DNA from: Halocatena marina
Lineage (GTDB): Archaea > Halobacteriota > Halobacteria > Halobacteriales > Haloarculaceae
DNA length: 64,000 bases
Assembly (NCBI RefSeq): GCF_025913575.1
Contig: NZ_CP109785.1
Location: forward strand, 806,001-870,000
Reading direction: 5' to 3'
In this document: one piece after another, positions 1-9,189 of the stretch
How positions within the stretch are numbered: position 1 is the stretch's first letter
Layout: each line of letters begins with the position of its first letter
Translations under genes and position numbers: made by a program
The notes under the pieces: generated by a model
The model's database searches: none
Told to the model about the DNA's origin: nothing
Seen by the model: only the letters and a program-made list of their open reading frames with translations

Positions 1-503
1 TATAGAATAGCCATCTCATTCTCTCCAATCAAACCAATTGAGAATTATGTATGCGATATAGATATATTTGTTCCTGTCAACCACTCTCTGTCAGTTATCA
101 CAAAACATTTTCATTTCCTTGACCCTGTGTCTCTCGTAAACGGGTGTACCAACGCTACACAGACACGAGAAGCCGACATATGGCCATCCCTTGTTGGAAT
201 TCACCGAGAGTGATGAACTTCTGCACGAAGCGGCTGTTCGGGACGTCAGCAAAGAATTTGGGACCCACGCTTGTGGCTCCTGTTCACAATATCGGACATG
301 AGATATTTCTTTCATCTATTATTGCGTGGTATCACACGGATGATTCACACTAGAATTCGTCGACGCATCATCGGATGCGCAAAGATCGTCCTCACTCACT
401 GAGATACGTAACAATCAGTCACATGTCCAGTAGACACAGTTGAGGTCGTCTTTCCGGTAATCGAGACAGTTGACGGCCAAGCTAAGATAGGACGGGAGAT
501 CAA
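1..503. other. Left edge, no confident gene
   Basis: Only short frames are seen on both strands. One plus-strand frame, roughly 160-301, reads like coding sequence (it ends THACGSCSQYRT before a TGA at 299-301), but a stop lies upstream and no credible start is visible, so it may be the tail of a disrupted small gene. I do not recognise it. Confidence 0.3.
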
Positions 504-1226
504 TCAGCGTTTAGAATCCATGATCAATCCACCCGTCGCACCAGACAGGAAGTCGGTGGTAGCGTACTTGATTCGTCGCTTGACGGCACCGCTGGCTTGT
601 CTGAAGCTGATCCGCCATGGTGTCCGCTCACCGACAACAGTCGTCTCACCGTTAGCGATGGCTGTAAGGATCCCGTCGACCGTCCGTTCCTCGCTGGCGA
701 CGTGCGTGACTGCCTGCCCGACCATCTCTGCGATATGAGCGTCGCTCCCTGCGGTCATCGGAAGCGCTCGAGTGGTCGCAAAACGCTCTGCCTTCCGATT
801 CGACCGACCCGTGAGGAGCCGTGAATTGTACACCTCAATGGCGTCAGCACTCGCGAGCTCTTCCTCTGAGATATTCGGTGCGACACCGTGGCGGGATCCT
901 TGGAATGGATGCGGGATGATGGCAATCCCACCGAGATCACGGATGCGATCGAGCGTCTCCATAAAAGGGAGCCCCGCAGGAATTCGTTCTGTGATACCCA
1001 ACCCAAGAACGTGACCAGCGGCACTCGTGATTTCCGAACCGGGGATGCCAATAAGTCCGTACTCGGGGGCAATGTCCGCTGCTTCGAGGCTCGCGGCGAT
1101 TTCGTCATGATCAGTCACTGCGAGCGCGTCGAGACCGACCGCTTCGGCCTGCTGAAGCAGCAACTCGACCGGATCGCGCCCGTCGTACGACTGGGCGGAG
1201 TGTGTGTGTAGCTCGACCGAAAGCAC
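504..1226 (-). CDS. PHP domain phosphoesterase-like protein
   Basis: This 240-residue protein is a stand-alone PHP (polymerase and histidinol phosphatase) domain, a metal-dependent phosphoesterase fold. The metal-binding motifs are visible in order: HTH at residues 7-9, TDHDE at 38-42, the Glu of GSE at 65, PHP at 105-107 and SDAH at 161-164. The frame begins with GTG at 1226 and no ATG lies just upstream. It diverges from purL, with about 200 bases between them. In haloarchaea such proteins are cytoplasmic and of unknown substrate (nucleotide or polyphosphate chemistry is possible). The family call is firm and the substrate unknown. Confidence 0.85.
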   Translation of the reverse strand: MLSVELHTHSAQSYDGRDPVELLLQQAEAVGLDALAVTDHDEIAASLEAADIAPEYGLIGIPGSEITSAAGHVLGLGITERIPAGLPFMETLDRIRDLGGIAIIPHPFQGSRHGVAPNISEEELASADAIEVYNSRLLTGRSNRKAERFATTRALPMTAGSDAHIAEMVGQAVTHVASEERTVDGILTAIANGETTVVGERTPWRISFRQASGAVKRRIKYATTDFLSGATGGLIMDSKR

Positions 1227-1422
1227 AACGATGGATTGGCTGCCGCTGGCAAAAAAACCTCGATACTGGGTTGTCAGTGTTGAGTGTTACACCACAACAA
1301 TGTCTGATACACCATCGGATAGCCCCATATCTCAGAATACACCAGCGATCTATACGGTGACTGTATGCTGTGCCTATCGGACATGGAAAGGGCTTTTACC
1401 GGCCTTCGCGGATACCCGGTCA

Positions 1423-3609
1423 ATGAGCCTTGCCCCAGCGGATTACGGCCTCGTTGTCTCTGAACTTGGCCGCGATCCGACACCTGCGGAGGAAGCGCTC
1501 TTCGAGAATCTCTGGAGTGAGCACTGTGCATACCGCTCCTCACAGCCACTGCTTTCAGCATTCGACAGCGACGATGACTCTCAGAGCGTCGTTGTCGGAC
1601 CGGGAGACGACGCCGCCGTGGTTGCTCTCACTGACTCCACGTACATCACGATGGGCATCGAAAGCCACAATCACCCATCGTACGTCGATCCATACGACGG
1701 CGCGGCGACGGGTGTCGGAGGGATCGTCCGCGATACACTCTCGATGGGCGCGTACCCGATCGCACTCACAGACTCTCTCTATTTTGGTTCGTTTGAGGAC
1801 GAACACTCCAGATATCTGTTCGAAGGGGTGGTCGAAGGAATTGCAGACTATGGCAACTCCATCGGCGTCCCAACCATCGGTGGGAGCGTCGATTTCCATC
1901 CAGACTACGAAGGAAATCCGCTCGTTAACGTTGCTTGTGTAGGTCTCCTTTCATCGGAGAGACTTGTCACCGCCGAGGCACAGACTGCGGGGAACGCACT
2001 CGTTCTCATCGGGAACACGACCGGTCGAGATGGACTCGGTGGTGCGAGTTTTGCAAGCGAAGATCTAAGCGAAGACGCAGAAACCGAGGATCGACCAGCC
2101 GTTCAAGTTGGCGACCCGTACACGGAGAAACTTCTCATTGAGGCGAACGAAACGCTCATCGATGAGGAACTAGTTGAGGCGGCCCGCGATCTCGGCGCAG
2201 CTGGACTCGGCGGTGCATCGACCGAGATGGTTGCGAAGGGTGGTCTCGGTGCTCGCATCGAACTCGAGAAGGTCCATCAGCGAGAACCGAACATGAACGC
2301 GCTCGAAATCCTCCTTGCCGAGTCCCAAGAACGAATGTGCTATGAGGTCGCTCCGGAGAACATTGAGCGCGTTCGCGCCGTCGCAGAGCGATATCAACTC
2401 GGCTGTTCTGTTATCGGTGAGCTAACAGAAAGCGGTAGCAACTACGTCTGTACGTTCGATGGGAGCGTCGTAGTGGACGTTCCTGCCGAGTATCTCGCAG
2501 ACGGCGCGCCGATGAACGATCTCGAAAGCGTCCAACCTGAACTCGAAGATCAGTCAGATCTTCCAGACAGAGCACTCGAAACAGCGTTTGAGTCCGTTCT
2601 CGCCAGCCCGAACACAGCGAGCAAGCGATGGGTCTACCGCCAGTACGACCACGAGGTCGGAACGCGAACAGCCCTCCGTCCCGGCGACGACGCCGCTGTT
2701 ATGGCGATCTACGAGTGTGAGACGGGGCTCGCTATCGCTGCTGGTTCGAACCCACTGTGGACGAGTGCCGCACCGTACGACGGCGCACGCGCGGTGGCAC
2801 TGGAGACTGCAACGAATCTCGCTGCCAAAGGAGCACAACCACTTGCCGCTGTGGACTGCCTCAACGGTGGCAATCCTGAAACGCCCGAAGTGTACGGTGG
2901 ATTCAAAGCCATCGTCGACGGACTGGCCCATGCGTGCAGCGATCTCTCTGTTCCAGTGGTCGGCGGAAACGTCTCACTGTACAACGACTCCGCGAGTGGC
3001 CCCATCCCTCCGACGCCGACCCTTGCGATGGTCGGAACGAAAGACGGGTACGATGCCCCTCCCTGTGGATTTACCGGCGTAGAGACAAACGCGGACACTG
3101 AGGCAGGGACGATACTCGTTGTCGGAGACCGTGCGTTGGCGGGCGATCGCGCGAAGCTCGGTGGCTCGGAGTATCTCGCACAGTTCGAAGGCAGCGATGC
3201 GTTCCCGAGTCCGCTCGACTCTGAAGATGTTCCAGCGTTTGTCGACACACTCACAGCCGTCGCGAATGCGGCCTCAACTCTTGCGGTTCACGACGTGAGC
3301 CACGGGGGTCTAGCTGTGACGCTTGCGGAGATGGTCACCGATACGGGCGCTGACGTGACGCTTTCGTGTGAAGGAACCAAAGCAAGTGCAGCGGAACTGC
3401 TGTTTCACGAGCAGGTGGGCCGTGTTGTCATCGAAACGACAGACCCGGATGCAGTACGAACAGCATTCGACGGTGTCACACCGGTTCATGAGGTCGGACA
3501 GACTGACGGAACTGGTGAACTCACGCTCAGTGTTAACGGAGAAACACTCCGGTACGACAAGTCAACAATCCGAGACATTCGGAGTAGAATCGATCGAGAG
3601 CTCGATTGA
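1423..3609 (+). CDS. purL: Phosphoribosylformylglycinamidine synthase subunit PurL
   Basis: PurL is the synthetase subunit of FGAM synthase, which converts FGAR to FGAM using ATP and ammonia in de novo purine synthesis, working with PurS and PurQ. Several ATGs are possible. The one at 1423 gives 728 residues, the usual length of the small archaeal PurL, and starts MSLAPADYGLVV. Upstream in-frame sequence back to 1204 overlaps the divergent PHP gene and does not look coding. Family motifs include WSEHCAYRSS near residue 31, GIESHNHPS near 78 with the following GAATGVGGIVRD, and two repeated AIRS-type halves. Subunits PurS and PurQ are not in this window. Confidence 0.95.
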   Translation: MSLAPADYGLVVSELGRDPTPAEEALFENLWSEHCAYRSSQPLLSAFDSDDDSQSVVVGPGDDAAVVALTDSTYITMGIESHNHPSYVDPYDGAATGVGGIVRDTLSMGAYPIALTDSLYFGSFEDEHSRYLFEGVVEGIADYGNSIGVPTIGGSVDFHPDYEGNPLVNVACVGLLSSERLVTAEAQTAGNALVLIGNTTGRDGLGGASFASEDLSEDAETEDRPAVQVGDPYTEKLLIEANETLIDEELVEAARDLGAAGLGGASTEMVAKGGLGARIELEKVHQREPNMNALEILLAESQERMCYEVAPENIERVRAVAERYQLGCSVIGELTESGSNYVCTFDGSVVVDVPAEYLADGAPMNDLESVQPELEDQSDLPDRALETAFESVLASPNTASKRWVYRQYDHEVGTRTALRPGDDAAVMAIYECETGLAIAAGSNPLWTSAAPYDGARAVALETATNLAAKGAQPLAAVDCLNGGNPETPEVYGGFKAIVDGLAHACSDLSVPVVGGNVSLYNDSASGPIPPTPTLAMVGTKDGYDAPPCGFTGVETNADTEAGTILVVGDRALAGDRAKLGGSEYLAQFEGSDAFPSPLDSEDVPAFVDTLTAVANAASTLAVHDVSHGGLAVTLAEMVTDTGADVTLSCEGTKASAAELLFHEQVGRVVIETTDPDAVRTAFDGVTPVHEVGQTDGTGELTLSVNGETLRYDKSTIRDIRSRIDRELD

Positions 3610-3658
3610 GACGCTTCGACGAAACGAACGACGCGTTCCGGTTCGAGTGAATCCTGTT

Positions 3659-3814
3659 CTATACTGTCGTGAGGATCGGGATTCCGAAGGCGATCACCAT
3701 CCCGATGATCGCAACGACGAATCCGATGCCGACGTCGCGCATCGTGTACTCCTCTTGTGGGGCAGTCTGTCGCTCGATCTGTATCGTCTCCTTCACGCTT
3801 TCGGGTTTTACCAT
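3659..3814 (-). CDS. Small haloarchaeal membrane protein (51 aa)
   Basis: A 51-residue frame begins MVKPESVKET, has a charged Gln/Glu-rich N-terminal half, then the segment MRDVGIGFVVAIIGMV followed by a hydrophobic stretch to the end, giving one predicted membrane helix. Small proteins with a TMRDVGIG-like lead and one helix are common in haloarchaea (it resembles the DUF7550 type, a tentative link). It is convergent with purL, with about 50 bases between the stops. Function is unknown. Confidence 0.6.
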   Translation of the reverse strand: MVKPESVKETIQIERQTAPQEEYTMRDVGIGFVVAIIGMVIAFGIPILTTV

Positions 3815-3913
3815 GCCCGAACTCCTCCGGGAATACACTTTGGCCTATCGATTGGCGCTGTTTCGACTAGCGTACTCTTAATAATCGAAGAATGATTATG
3901 CAAAATAAAGAGA

Positions 3914-4333
3914 TCAATAGTCCGCTGGATGGAGAACGTCGAAGTCGATCGCTCCATCGTAGTTGTCGAGATCTCCATCAAGCGTGATAATCGTCTCAGC
4001 GTCAAGAACATCGATACAATGAACCAGTGTCGCGTCGTCAAAATCGAGGACGCTGTTCCGCTGAATCTCACATATCTGTACCTGATCTCTGGCTGAGAGA
4101 TGATAGAGGTCGAGTCCTGATGCGGTCACGATGCTAAAGATCAAGTCTTGTATCTCATCCGGCGCGCGCTCTTTGAAGTACGTATTGAAGATGGCTATCG
4201 TACCATGAAGGTGGAAATCTGATAGATCTCCCTCACAGTTCCCCTCGATGAGGTCATGAAGTATTCGTTCGCAATCGTCTGCATACGCGTCGTCGAGATA
4301 ATATTCGAGGATGATTCCTTGATCAAGGATCAT
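3914..4333 (-). CDS. PIN-domain protein, VapC-like toxin
   Basis: This 139-residue protein looks like a PIN-fold nuclease. It has an early acidic residue in MILDQGIILEYYLDD (Asp4), central acidic residues, and a C-terminal FDDATLVH ... ETIITLDGDLDN block like the PIN motif in which the last acidic residues bind metal. Its ATG overlaps the stop of the upstream gene by four bases (ATGA), so the two are translationally coupled. The small DNA-binding-like partner supports a type II toxin-antitoxin pair. The N-terminal motif MILD is a variant of the usual (L/V)xDT, so a decayed or atypical PIN is possible. Confidence 0.7.
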   Translation of the reverse strand: MILDQGIILEYYLDDAYADDCERILHDLIEGNCEGDLSDFHLHGTIAIFNTYFKERAPDEIQDLIFSIVTASGLDLYHLSARDQVQICEIQRNSVLDFDDATLVHCIDVLDAETIITLDGDLDNYDGAIDFDVLHPADY

Positions 4334-4632
4334 CGGGAGTCGTCTCGTTTCCGACGGTGCTGCTCCAGCAACAGTTCACCCACCGATTCCTGAAGTTCGA
4401 CACTCCCCATATCGACGTGACTGAGATGCCCCCGTTTTGCTAGAAGCGGATTCTGCGATGGCGTAAGTTCGATATCGATGTCCTGTTCGGCTATCCACGT
4501 CGAGATTGCTTCCTCTCCTGCTTTTCCAATCGACCCTCGCTTGTGTCCGAACCGCTTCATCGCACGTTCGCGGAACTGTTCTTCGACCTCGTCCGGAACG
4601 GTAAATTTGATCACTCCCATTAGATCGTACAT
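4330..4632 (-). CDS. VapB-like antitoxin
   Basis: This 100-residue protein has an N-terminal ribbon-like beta strand (MGVIKFTVPDEVEEQFRERA) followed by helical segments, as in ribbon-helix-helix antitoxins, and a long charged C-terminus that could wrap a toxin. It overlaps the PIN gene by four bases and would be transcribed first, as is usual for antitoxins. The ATG at 4632 adds four residues; the ATG at 4620 (MGVIKF) is the alternative start. The pair sits between purL and hisF and shares no strand with either. RHH identity is inferred from pattern only. Confidence 0.65.
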   Translation of the reverse strand: MYDLMGVIKFTVPDEVEEQFRERAMKRFGHKRGSIGKAGEEAISTWIAEQDIDIELTPSQNPLLAKRGHLSHVDMGSVELQESVGELLLEQHRRKRDDSR

Positions 4633-4731
4633 ACGTACTTATGTGCTTAAAGACTTTCCTTGGTTACTGACGGACGATTATTCCCGAGTCGGATCCGTTT
4701 TAGCTCCCCCACTCCAACAGCCAGATATCAC

Positions 4732-5547
4732 ATGACGCTGACGAAGCGGATTATTCCCTGTATTGATGTCGATCTCGATGATGAGGGAAACGCTGCTGTT
4801 TACACTGGTGTCAACTTCGAGGATCTCACGTACACTGGCGATCCGGTCGAGATGGCAAAGCGATACAACGCGGCAGGAGCAGACGAGTTCGTCTTCCTCG
4901 ATATTACAGCGAGCGCCGAGGGACGAGAAACCATGCTTGATACCGTTGCTCACGTCGCCGACGAGGTATTCATCCCGCTGACCGTCGGTGGGGGTATTGG
5001 CACCCGCGAAGACGTAAAAGAGACGCTCCGGGCAGGCGCTGATAAGGTGTCGATTAACACGGGTGCACTCAGGCGTCCCGAACTCATCACTGAAGCAGCG
5101 ACCGCATTCGGTAGCCAGTGTGTCGTCATCAGCGTCGACGCTCGGCGTCGTTTCGACGAAGCGGGCGAACACTACGCACAAGCCGGCGGCGAATCGTGCT
5201 GGTTCGAGTGCACGGTCAAAGGCGGTCGCGAGGGAACCGGCATTGACGTGATCGAGTGGGCCAGCGAAGCCGAAGAACGTGGGGCAGGTGAACTGTTCGT
5301 CAACTCCATTGACGCTGACGGAACGAAAGACGGCTACGACATCCCACTCACAGCAGCAGTCTGTGATTCGGTCTCTACTCCCGTCATCGCGTCGTCTGGT
5401 TGCGGTGGCCCAGAAGATGCCTACGAGGTCTTCACCGATGCTGACGCTGACGCTGCTCTCGCCGCTTCAATATTCCATTTCGAGGAGTACTCGATCGAAG
5501 CGGTCAAATCGTACCTCGCAAAGCGCGACATTCCGATTCGATTATAA
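4732..5547 (+). CDS. hisF: Imidazole glycerol phosphate synthase subunit HisF
   Basis: HisF is the cyclase subunit of IGP synthase in histidine biosynthesis. It uses ammonia from HisH to turn PRFAR into IGP and AICAR, which also feeds purine synthesis. The ATG at 4732 gives 271 residues, normal for the family; the in-frame extension to 4660 is not family-like. The (beta/alpha)8 signatures are clear: RIIPCIDVD near residue 6 with Asp12, TVGGGIG at 84-90, and ISVDARR with Asp136 as the second catalytic aspartate. It appears to be a single-gene unit, as his genes are usually scattered in haloarchaea. Confidence 0.95.
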   Translation: MTLTKRIIPCIDVDLDDEGNAAVYTGVNFEDLTYTGDPVEMAKRYNAAGADEFVFLDITASAEGRETMLDTVAHVADEVFIPLTVGGGIGTREDVKETLRAGADKVSINTGALRRPELITEAATAFGSQCVVISVDARRRFDEAGEHYAQAGGESCWFECTVKGGREGTGIDVIEWASEAEERGAGELFVNSIDADGTKDGYDIPLTAAVCDSVSTPVIASSGCGGPEDAYEVFTDADADAALAASIFHFEEYSIEAVKSYLAKRDIPIRL

Positions 5548-5814
5548 CTGTACTGATACCGTCTCTCTGGCCTGAAATCAGGGGTCTCACCGCGTCATTG
5601 AATCCACTTTCACCGTGCTAGCCGCGCGCTTTTGCTCTGGAATCACGTTGATTCAACTACTCCCTCAGACGACGATCGCAGAATCCGACGTATCTCACTT
5701 CGACATCCTCCAGATCAGCGATGACTGTGTGATGTGAGATACCGGCTGTGCGTGTGGGAGTCTGATCAACGTGCGTGTCACCGCTCAGACGCTGATCACT
5801 CAGAGGAGATCCCG

Positions 5815-6006
5815 ATGAACACGAATATCGAGCACACACACCAATCGAGAAAGCGGAGCGAACGGATCACTGGTCCCCACGCTGGGTACGACAAATACGG
5901 TCGGCTCGACCATTACTACTGGCGATGTGAACGTTGTGGACTAGAAGTAACGACATCGAAGCTTGCTCGGGGCTGCTGGCGATGTGCCACTGAAGATGAT
6001 GCCTGA
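5815..6006 (+). CDS. Small zinc-finger protein
   Basis: A 63-residue protein carries two CxxC knuckles (CERC and CWRC) separated by about 15 residues, which would hold one zinc ion. The N-terminus is polar and basic (QSRKRSER). A strong Shine-Dalgarno sequence, GAGGAGAT at 5803-5810, fixes the ATG at 5815 rather than an upstream in-frame start at 5734. Small zinc-finger proteins of this kind are abundant in haloarchaea and are thought to bind nucleic acid or protein. The next small frame overlaps its 3' end, suggesting coupled translation. Confidence 0.7.
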   Translation: MNTNIEHTHQSRKRSERITGPHAGYDKYGRLDHYYWRCERCGLEVTTSKLARGCWRCATEDDA

Positions 6007-6124
6007 AGAGAATGAGTCACCGAGTACCGGCTGGCGAGACGTGTACGACGCAATGGGCGTCTCGACGACCGCTGAAGACACTGATTCGAACGGTTCCCGA
6101 CCTCCGATGATCCGCCCTCCTTGA
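5999..6124 (+). CDS. Small hypothetical protein (41 aa), coupled to zinc finger
   Basis: A 41-residue frame starts in the last codons of the preceding zinc-finger gene (two tandem ATGs at 5996 and 5999) and reads MPEENESPSTGWRDVYDAMG and on to MIRPP. The composition is haloarchaeal (acidic, few rare codons) and the overlap implies translational coupling. No family is recognised. Confidence 0.45.
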   Translation: MPEENESPSTGWRDVYDAMGVSTTAEDTDSNGSRPPMIRPP

Positions 6125-6278
6125 TCACGCATTGATACACCTCATCTTCGCGGTGTGATGCGAGCGTCACGGGCTGTGGATTCCTGCACTACTGGAACCG
6201 AACCTCTGAATTTCTCTCTCACATTACTCGTGAGAGGATGCACCCGAGTCTTACCTGTCTCCGTAGCCAGTATGGTGT

Positions 6279-6929
6279 ATGGGTCTCACTGCCGAGTTCC
6301 GGCTTCAGTCGCCACGACTGCCACTGATCGACGTGGCCAGCGCTGTGCCTGATCTTACATTTCGACTCGAAAGCACAGACCAGCCCCAATCCGGACCGGT
6401 CGTGTTTTTCATTCGTGTTACGGGGTCGTCATTCGACGGAGTAGACGCTGCACTTACAGATTCTCCTTCCGTCAAAGAACACGTTCGAATCAGCGAGATC
6501 GGCTCGATACGGATCTATCAGGTGGTTCTGACCGGTCCGCGCCCCGAGTATCTCGACAAACGCATGTTTTACAAAACGTTCCCCGAGAGCATCACAATCG
6601 CATCTGATGGGTGGTACATCAAACAACAACTCGCCGACCGAAATGAATTACTCGCGTACCAAGAATTCTGGCAAACGAGAGGTTTCTCGTTCCGTCTAGA
6701 TCGGCTCTACGACTCACACAGCACCGACACCGAACTGATTGGTATATCCGAGAAACAGCGCGAGGCGCTGCTCACTGCCTACGAAGCGGGGTACTTCGCT
6801 GTCCCGCAGCAGACGTCGTTGGACAATGTCGCGACAGCACTCAAAATCTCCCGCTCTGCACTTGCCGAACGGCTCCACCGAGCGCAGGCGCACCTCATCG
6901 AGCACTTCTACTACACTGACCTATATTAA
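6279..6929 (+). CDS. HTH-10 (bacterio-opsin activator-like) regulator
   Basis: This 216-residue protein matches the haloarchaeal Bat-type regulator layout. An N-terminal alpha/beta sensory region (residues 1-150) is followed by a C-terminal HTH-10 domain (about 155-212) with the hallmark sequence KQREALLTAYEAGYF, then the recognition-helix block ALKISRSALAERLHRAQ. Such proteins bind promoter DNA and respond to redox, light or metabolites; the signal here is unknown. The ATG at 6279 reads MGLTAEFRL, a typical start for this family. The gene is followed after 10 bases by a small ORF that runs into an epimerase gene. Confidence 0.88.
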   Translation: MGLTAEFRLQSPRLPLIDVASAVPDLTFRLESTDQPQSGPVVFFIRVTGSSFDGVDAALTDSPSVKEHVRISEIGSIRIYQVVLTGPRPEYLDKRMFYKTFPESITIASDGWYIKQQLADRNELLAYQEFWQTRGFSFRLDRLYDSHSTDTELIGISEKQREALLTAYEAGYFAVPQQTSLDNVATALKISRSALAERLHRAQAHLIEHFYYTDLY

Positions 6930-6939
6930 GCCCCAAAAA

Positions 6940-7224
6940 ATGTGGGCAAGCGGTGATCCGATTTCCGTTCCAAAATACGGACGAAAGCAGATGCATAGAT
7001 CACACGGCGTACTCACCGATACAATCGCACCGGCACTGACTGATGACTACATGCGTGACGGAGACGGGTTCGGGTATCTCGGACCAAACGGTGCAGACAG
7101 AGTGACACCGATACTCGTGGCCCTGTCGATGCCGATACGAAACCGGAGCACGATTAGCTGTTCCGACAGCGAGATCGGATCACGAACGGTATGGGAGGCT
7201 CGTAGAACGGAGATACACCCATGA
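6940..7224 (+). CDS. Hypothetical protein (94 aa), overlaps epimerase start
   Basis: A 94-residue frame begins MWASGDPISV ten bases after the HTH-10 gene and ends with TGA overlapping the ATG of the epimerase gene (ATGA), an arrangement common for real coupled genes. The middle segment (DDYMRDGDGFGYLGPNGADR) has a normal acidic composition, but the C-terminus is Arg-rich and no family is recognised. It may instead be noncoding sequence with a chance overlap. Confidence 0.35.
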   Translation: MWASGDPISVPKYGRKQMHRSHGVLTDTIAPALTDDYMRDGDGFGYLGPNGADRVTPILVALSMPIRNRSTISCSDSEIGSRTVWEARRTEIHP

Positions 7225-7898
7225 GCTGCATACTCATTACAGGAGGGAACGGTTTTATTGGTCGTCAAATAGCTCGTCGAGCCGTTGCAGATGGTCACGT
7301 AGTGCGAAGCATTGCACGCAGCGGACGGCCAACCCTCACTGAACCGTGGGTTGATGAGGTTGATTGGAACGCGGCCGATGTGTTCGAACCACAGGACTGG
7401 CGAGACCAGCTTGGTGGCTGTGATGCCGTCATCCATACCATTGCCAACATTCGTGAATCCCCCGAACAGGGGGTGACGTTCGAGCGAATCAACGGTGATG
7501 CAGCGATTATTGCTGGGCTTGAGGCCGAACGGATGAACGTCGAAGCATTCGTATTCCTGTCCGCAGTGGGAACCCCTCCGCTCGTCAGCGAGCGATATCA
7601 AGCCGCCAAACTTCGTGCTGAACGAGCAATCAGCGATTTGGATATCCGTACAGGCGTGCTCAAACCTGGTCCCGTTTATGGTGAAGGAGCTAATCAAGGC
7701 CACTTCCCGTATCTTGTAAATCGCTGTCTTCGAGCGATCGACGACCACGAATTTCTCGCTCGCCATTTTGGTGACCAGCGACCACTCGGTGTCACACATG
7801 TTGCTCGAGCAGCGCTCCGGGTAGCGCTTGATTCCGACGAACCGGAACTGCTGATGCCTCACTCGATCAAATCATATTCCGAGAATAGTTCTCAGTAA
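7221..7898 (+). CDS. NAD(P)-binding epimerase/reductase family protein
   Basis: This 225-residue protein is an atypical short-chain dehydrogenase of the NAD-dependent epimerase/NDUFA9-like group. The dinucleotide-binding motif GGNGFIG lies at residues 8-14 and a typical DAVIHTIAN segment follows near 70. The YQAAKLRAE stretch holds the conserved Tyr-x-x-x-Lys, and the C-terminal half has GPVYGEG. It is shorter than the usual 290-300 residues, as the C-terminal membrane-proximal part is missing. Substrate cannot be told; related proteins bind nucleotide sugars or quinone-enzyme partners. Confidence 0.82.
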   Translation: MSCILITGGNGFIGRQIARRAVADGHVVRSIARSGRPTLTEPWVDEVDWNAADVFEPQDWRDQLGGCDAVIHTIANIRESPEQGVTFERINGDAAIIAGLEAERMNVEAFVFLSAVGTPPLVSERYQAAKLRAERAISDLDIRTGVLKPGPVYGEGANQGHFPYLVNRCLRAIDDHEFLARHFGDQRPLGVTHVARAALRVALDSDEPELLMPHSIKSYSENSSQ

Positions 7899-7941
7899 CT
7901 GAACAGCAGTATCTCCTGTGATATCTAATTGAGGAGAGACG

Positions 7942-8079
7942 ATGCAAGAGCGGACACGGCTTAAACTAGGCAGAAAGGCCTCACGGGATGAACCTACCAC
8001 AAGCCGCTCTTCATCCACTTACACTCCGCTACGCGCGTCTATATATGATCTGCTGACCGATCTCTACTGCGAGCAATAG
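7942..8079 (+). CDS. Possible small protein (45 aa)
   Basis: A 45-codon frame from ATG 7942 to TAG 8079 is preceded by a good Shine-Dalgarno sequence, GAGGAG, at 7931-7936. The product (MQERTRLKLGRK and on) is basic and Ser/Thr-rich with no recognised family. The gap 7899-8171 holds nothing else convincing. Weak call resting mainly on the ribosome binding site. Confidence 0.25.
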   Translation: MQERTRLKLGRKASRDEPTTSRSSSTYTPLRASIYDLLTDLYCEQ

Positions 8080-8171
8080 ACAACTATGACAGTATCACAC
8101 ACAGTAACCTCTCGTGTCATTAAAGTAGATAGTGGATCGGAATTCGAACTCTCTCACAAGGACGAATCAAT

Positions 8172-8603
8172 ATGACAGAAAATACCACTCCGCCTGTACA
8201 AGATGAGGACCGTGAGTCCTCACGAGGAAGATCAACCACATATGCCTTGTGGGGTGTACAGGGGCTGCTTGCACTCCTCTTTCTGCTCGTCGGTGGGATG
8301 AAGTTGATTCAGTCCTCTGAAATGGTGACAGCACAATCGCCGGTAGCGTTACCGGTTCTGTTCGTCCGGTTCATCGGTGTCGCCGAGGTGCTCGGCGCAC
8401 TTGGTCTCGTCCTGCCAAGTGTTACAGGCATTCGGCAGAACCTGACACCGCTGGCTGCCACTGGGTTAGTGATCATCATGTGCGGGGCAACAGTGCTCAC
8501 ACTGGTGAGTGGTGCTGTCGCACCCGCGATTTTCCCGTTGGTCGTCGGACTCCTCGCTGCGTTCGTCGCCTACGGCCACTGGAATGTAATCAGTAACAGC
8601 TAG
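8172..8603 (+). CDS. DoxX family membrane protein
   Basis: This 143-residue protein has a polar, acidic N-terminus (residues 1-25) followed by four predicted membrane helices, the DoxX-like four-helix bundle. The conserved G-M-K-L segment (VGGMKLIQS near residue 45) and the second-helix motif RFIGVAEVLGALGLVLP near residue 66 are characteristic. Members act with quinone-linked oxidoreductases or in redox protection, but function is mostly unproven. It stands alone, convergent with rpo11. Confidence 0.85.
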   Translation: MTENTTPPVQDEDRESSRGRSTTYALWGVQGLLALLFLLVGGMKLIQSSEMVTAQSPVALPVLFVRFIGVAEVLGALGLVLPSVTGIRQNLTPLAATGLVIIMCGATVLTLVSGAVAPAIFPLVVGLLAAFVAYGHWNVISNS

Positions 8604-8653
8604 GCGTACCAGTGGCCGAACAGTAATTAGTTCGACTGCTGTCGGACCCCCGA

Positions 8654-8938
8654 TCAGCCCGCTGTCTCGAACGCGGTCCGGAACGTCGATGCCTTGTCTT
8701 TGATGCTAGTCGCTGCCGTCGAAAGCGTATCGAGTGGGTCAGTCCCCTCTTCTGTCTTGATGGTGAGAATGGGATCTGTCTGTCCCCCCGACTGTTCAGG
8801 GTTCAGATCGTACGTAGCAGCGGCAACACCCTCTGTTTCGAGTAGTGTCCCCTTGAGAACGTTCATGAACGTATGATCCTCACCGGCAATTTCGATAGAG
8901 AGTTCCGTCGGCTCGTTATCGATGACCCGGAGTTCCAT
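8654..8938 (-). CDS. rpo11: DNA-directed RNA polymerase subunit Rpo11 (RpoL)
   Basis: Rpo11 pairs with Rpo3 as the alpha-like assembly platform of archaeal RNA polymerase. The ATG at 8938 gives 94 residues, the standard length, starting [20 protein letters not shown]. The signature [12 protein letters not shown] near residue 27 corresponds to the conserved H-T-x-x-N-x-L motif of the RpoL family. An in-frame extension to 9022 is not family-like. No other polymerase genes are adjacent. Confidence 0.93.
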   Translation of the reverse strand: MELRVIDNEPTELSIEIAGEDHTFMNVLKGTLLETEGVAAATYDLNPEQSGGQTDPILTIKTEEGTDPLDTLSTAATSIKDKASTFRTAFETAG

Positions 8939-9189
8939 GTTTGACTGTTGTCGATCCGGCGTTTGAAGGTTTCGGACGGAACCGAATCTCTCCAGCCAGT
9001 AATCCAAACGATCTCCAACCAACTACGCATCTGTTGCTTGATATGTTCAATGGGTAAACTACGCTTCAGCGGTGTCCTGTGAAGACGACTGTGACTAGCT
9101 GTTGCTGTCTGCGGAATCAGCTATAGCCAATCGAATCTCGTTGTCTTTCGATTTTGATAACTGGTCGATTGTCTGCGTGGTGACGGCGA

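Noticed and set aside
1204-1422. N-terminal extension of PurL to 1204
   Set aside because: It overlaps the divergent PHP gene and is not family-like; the ATG at 1423 gives the usual 728 residues.
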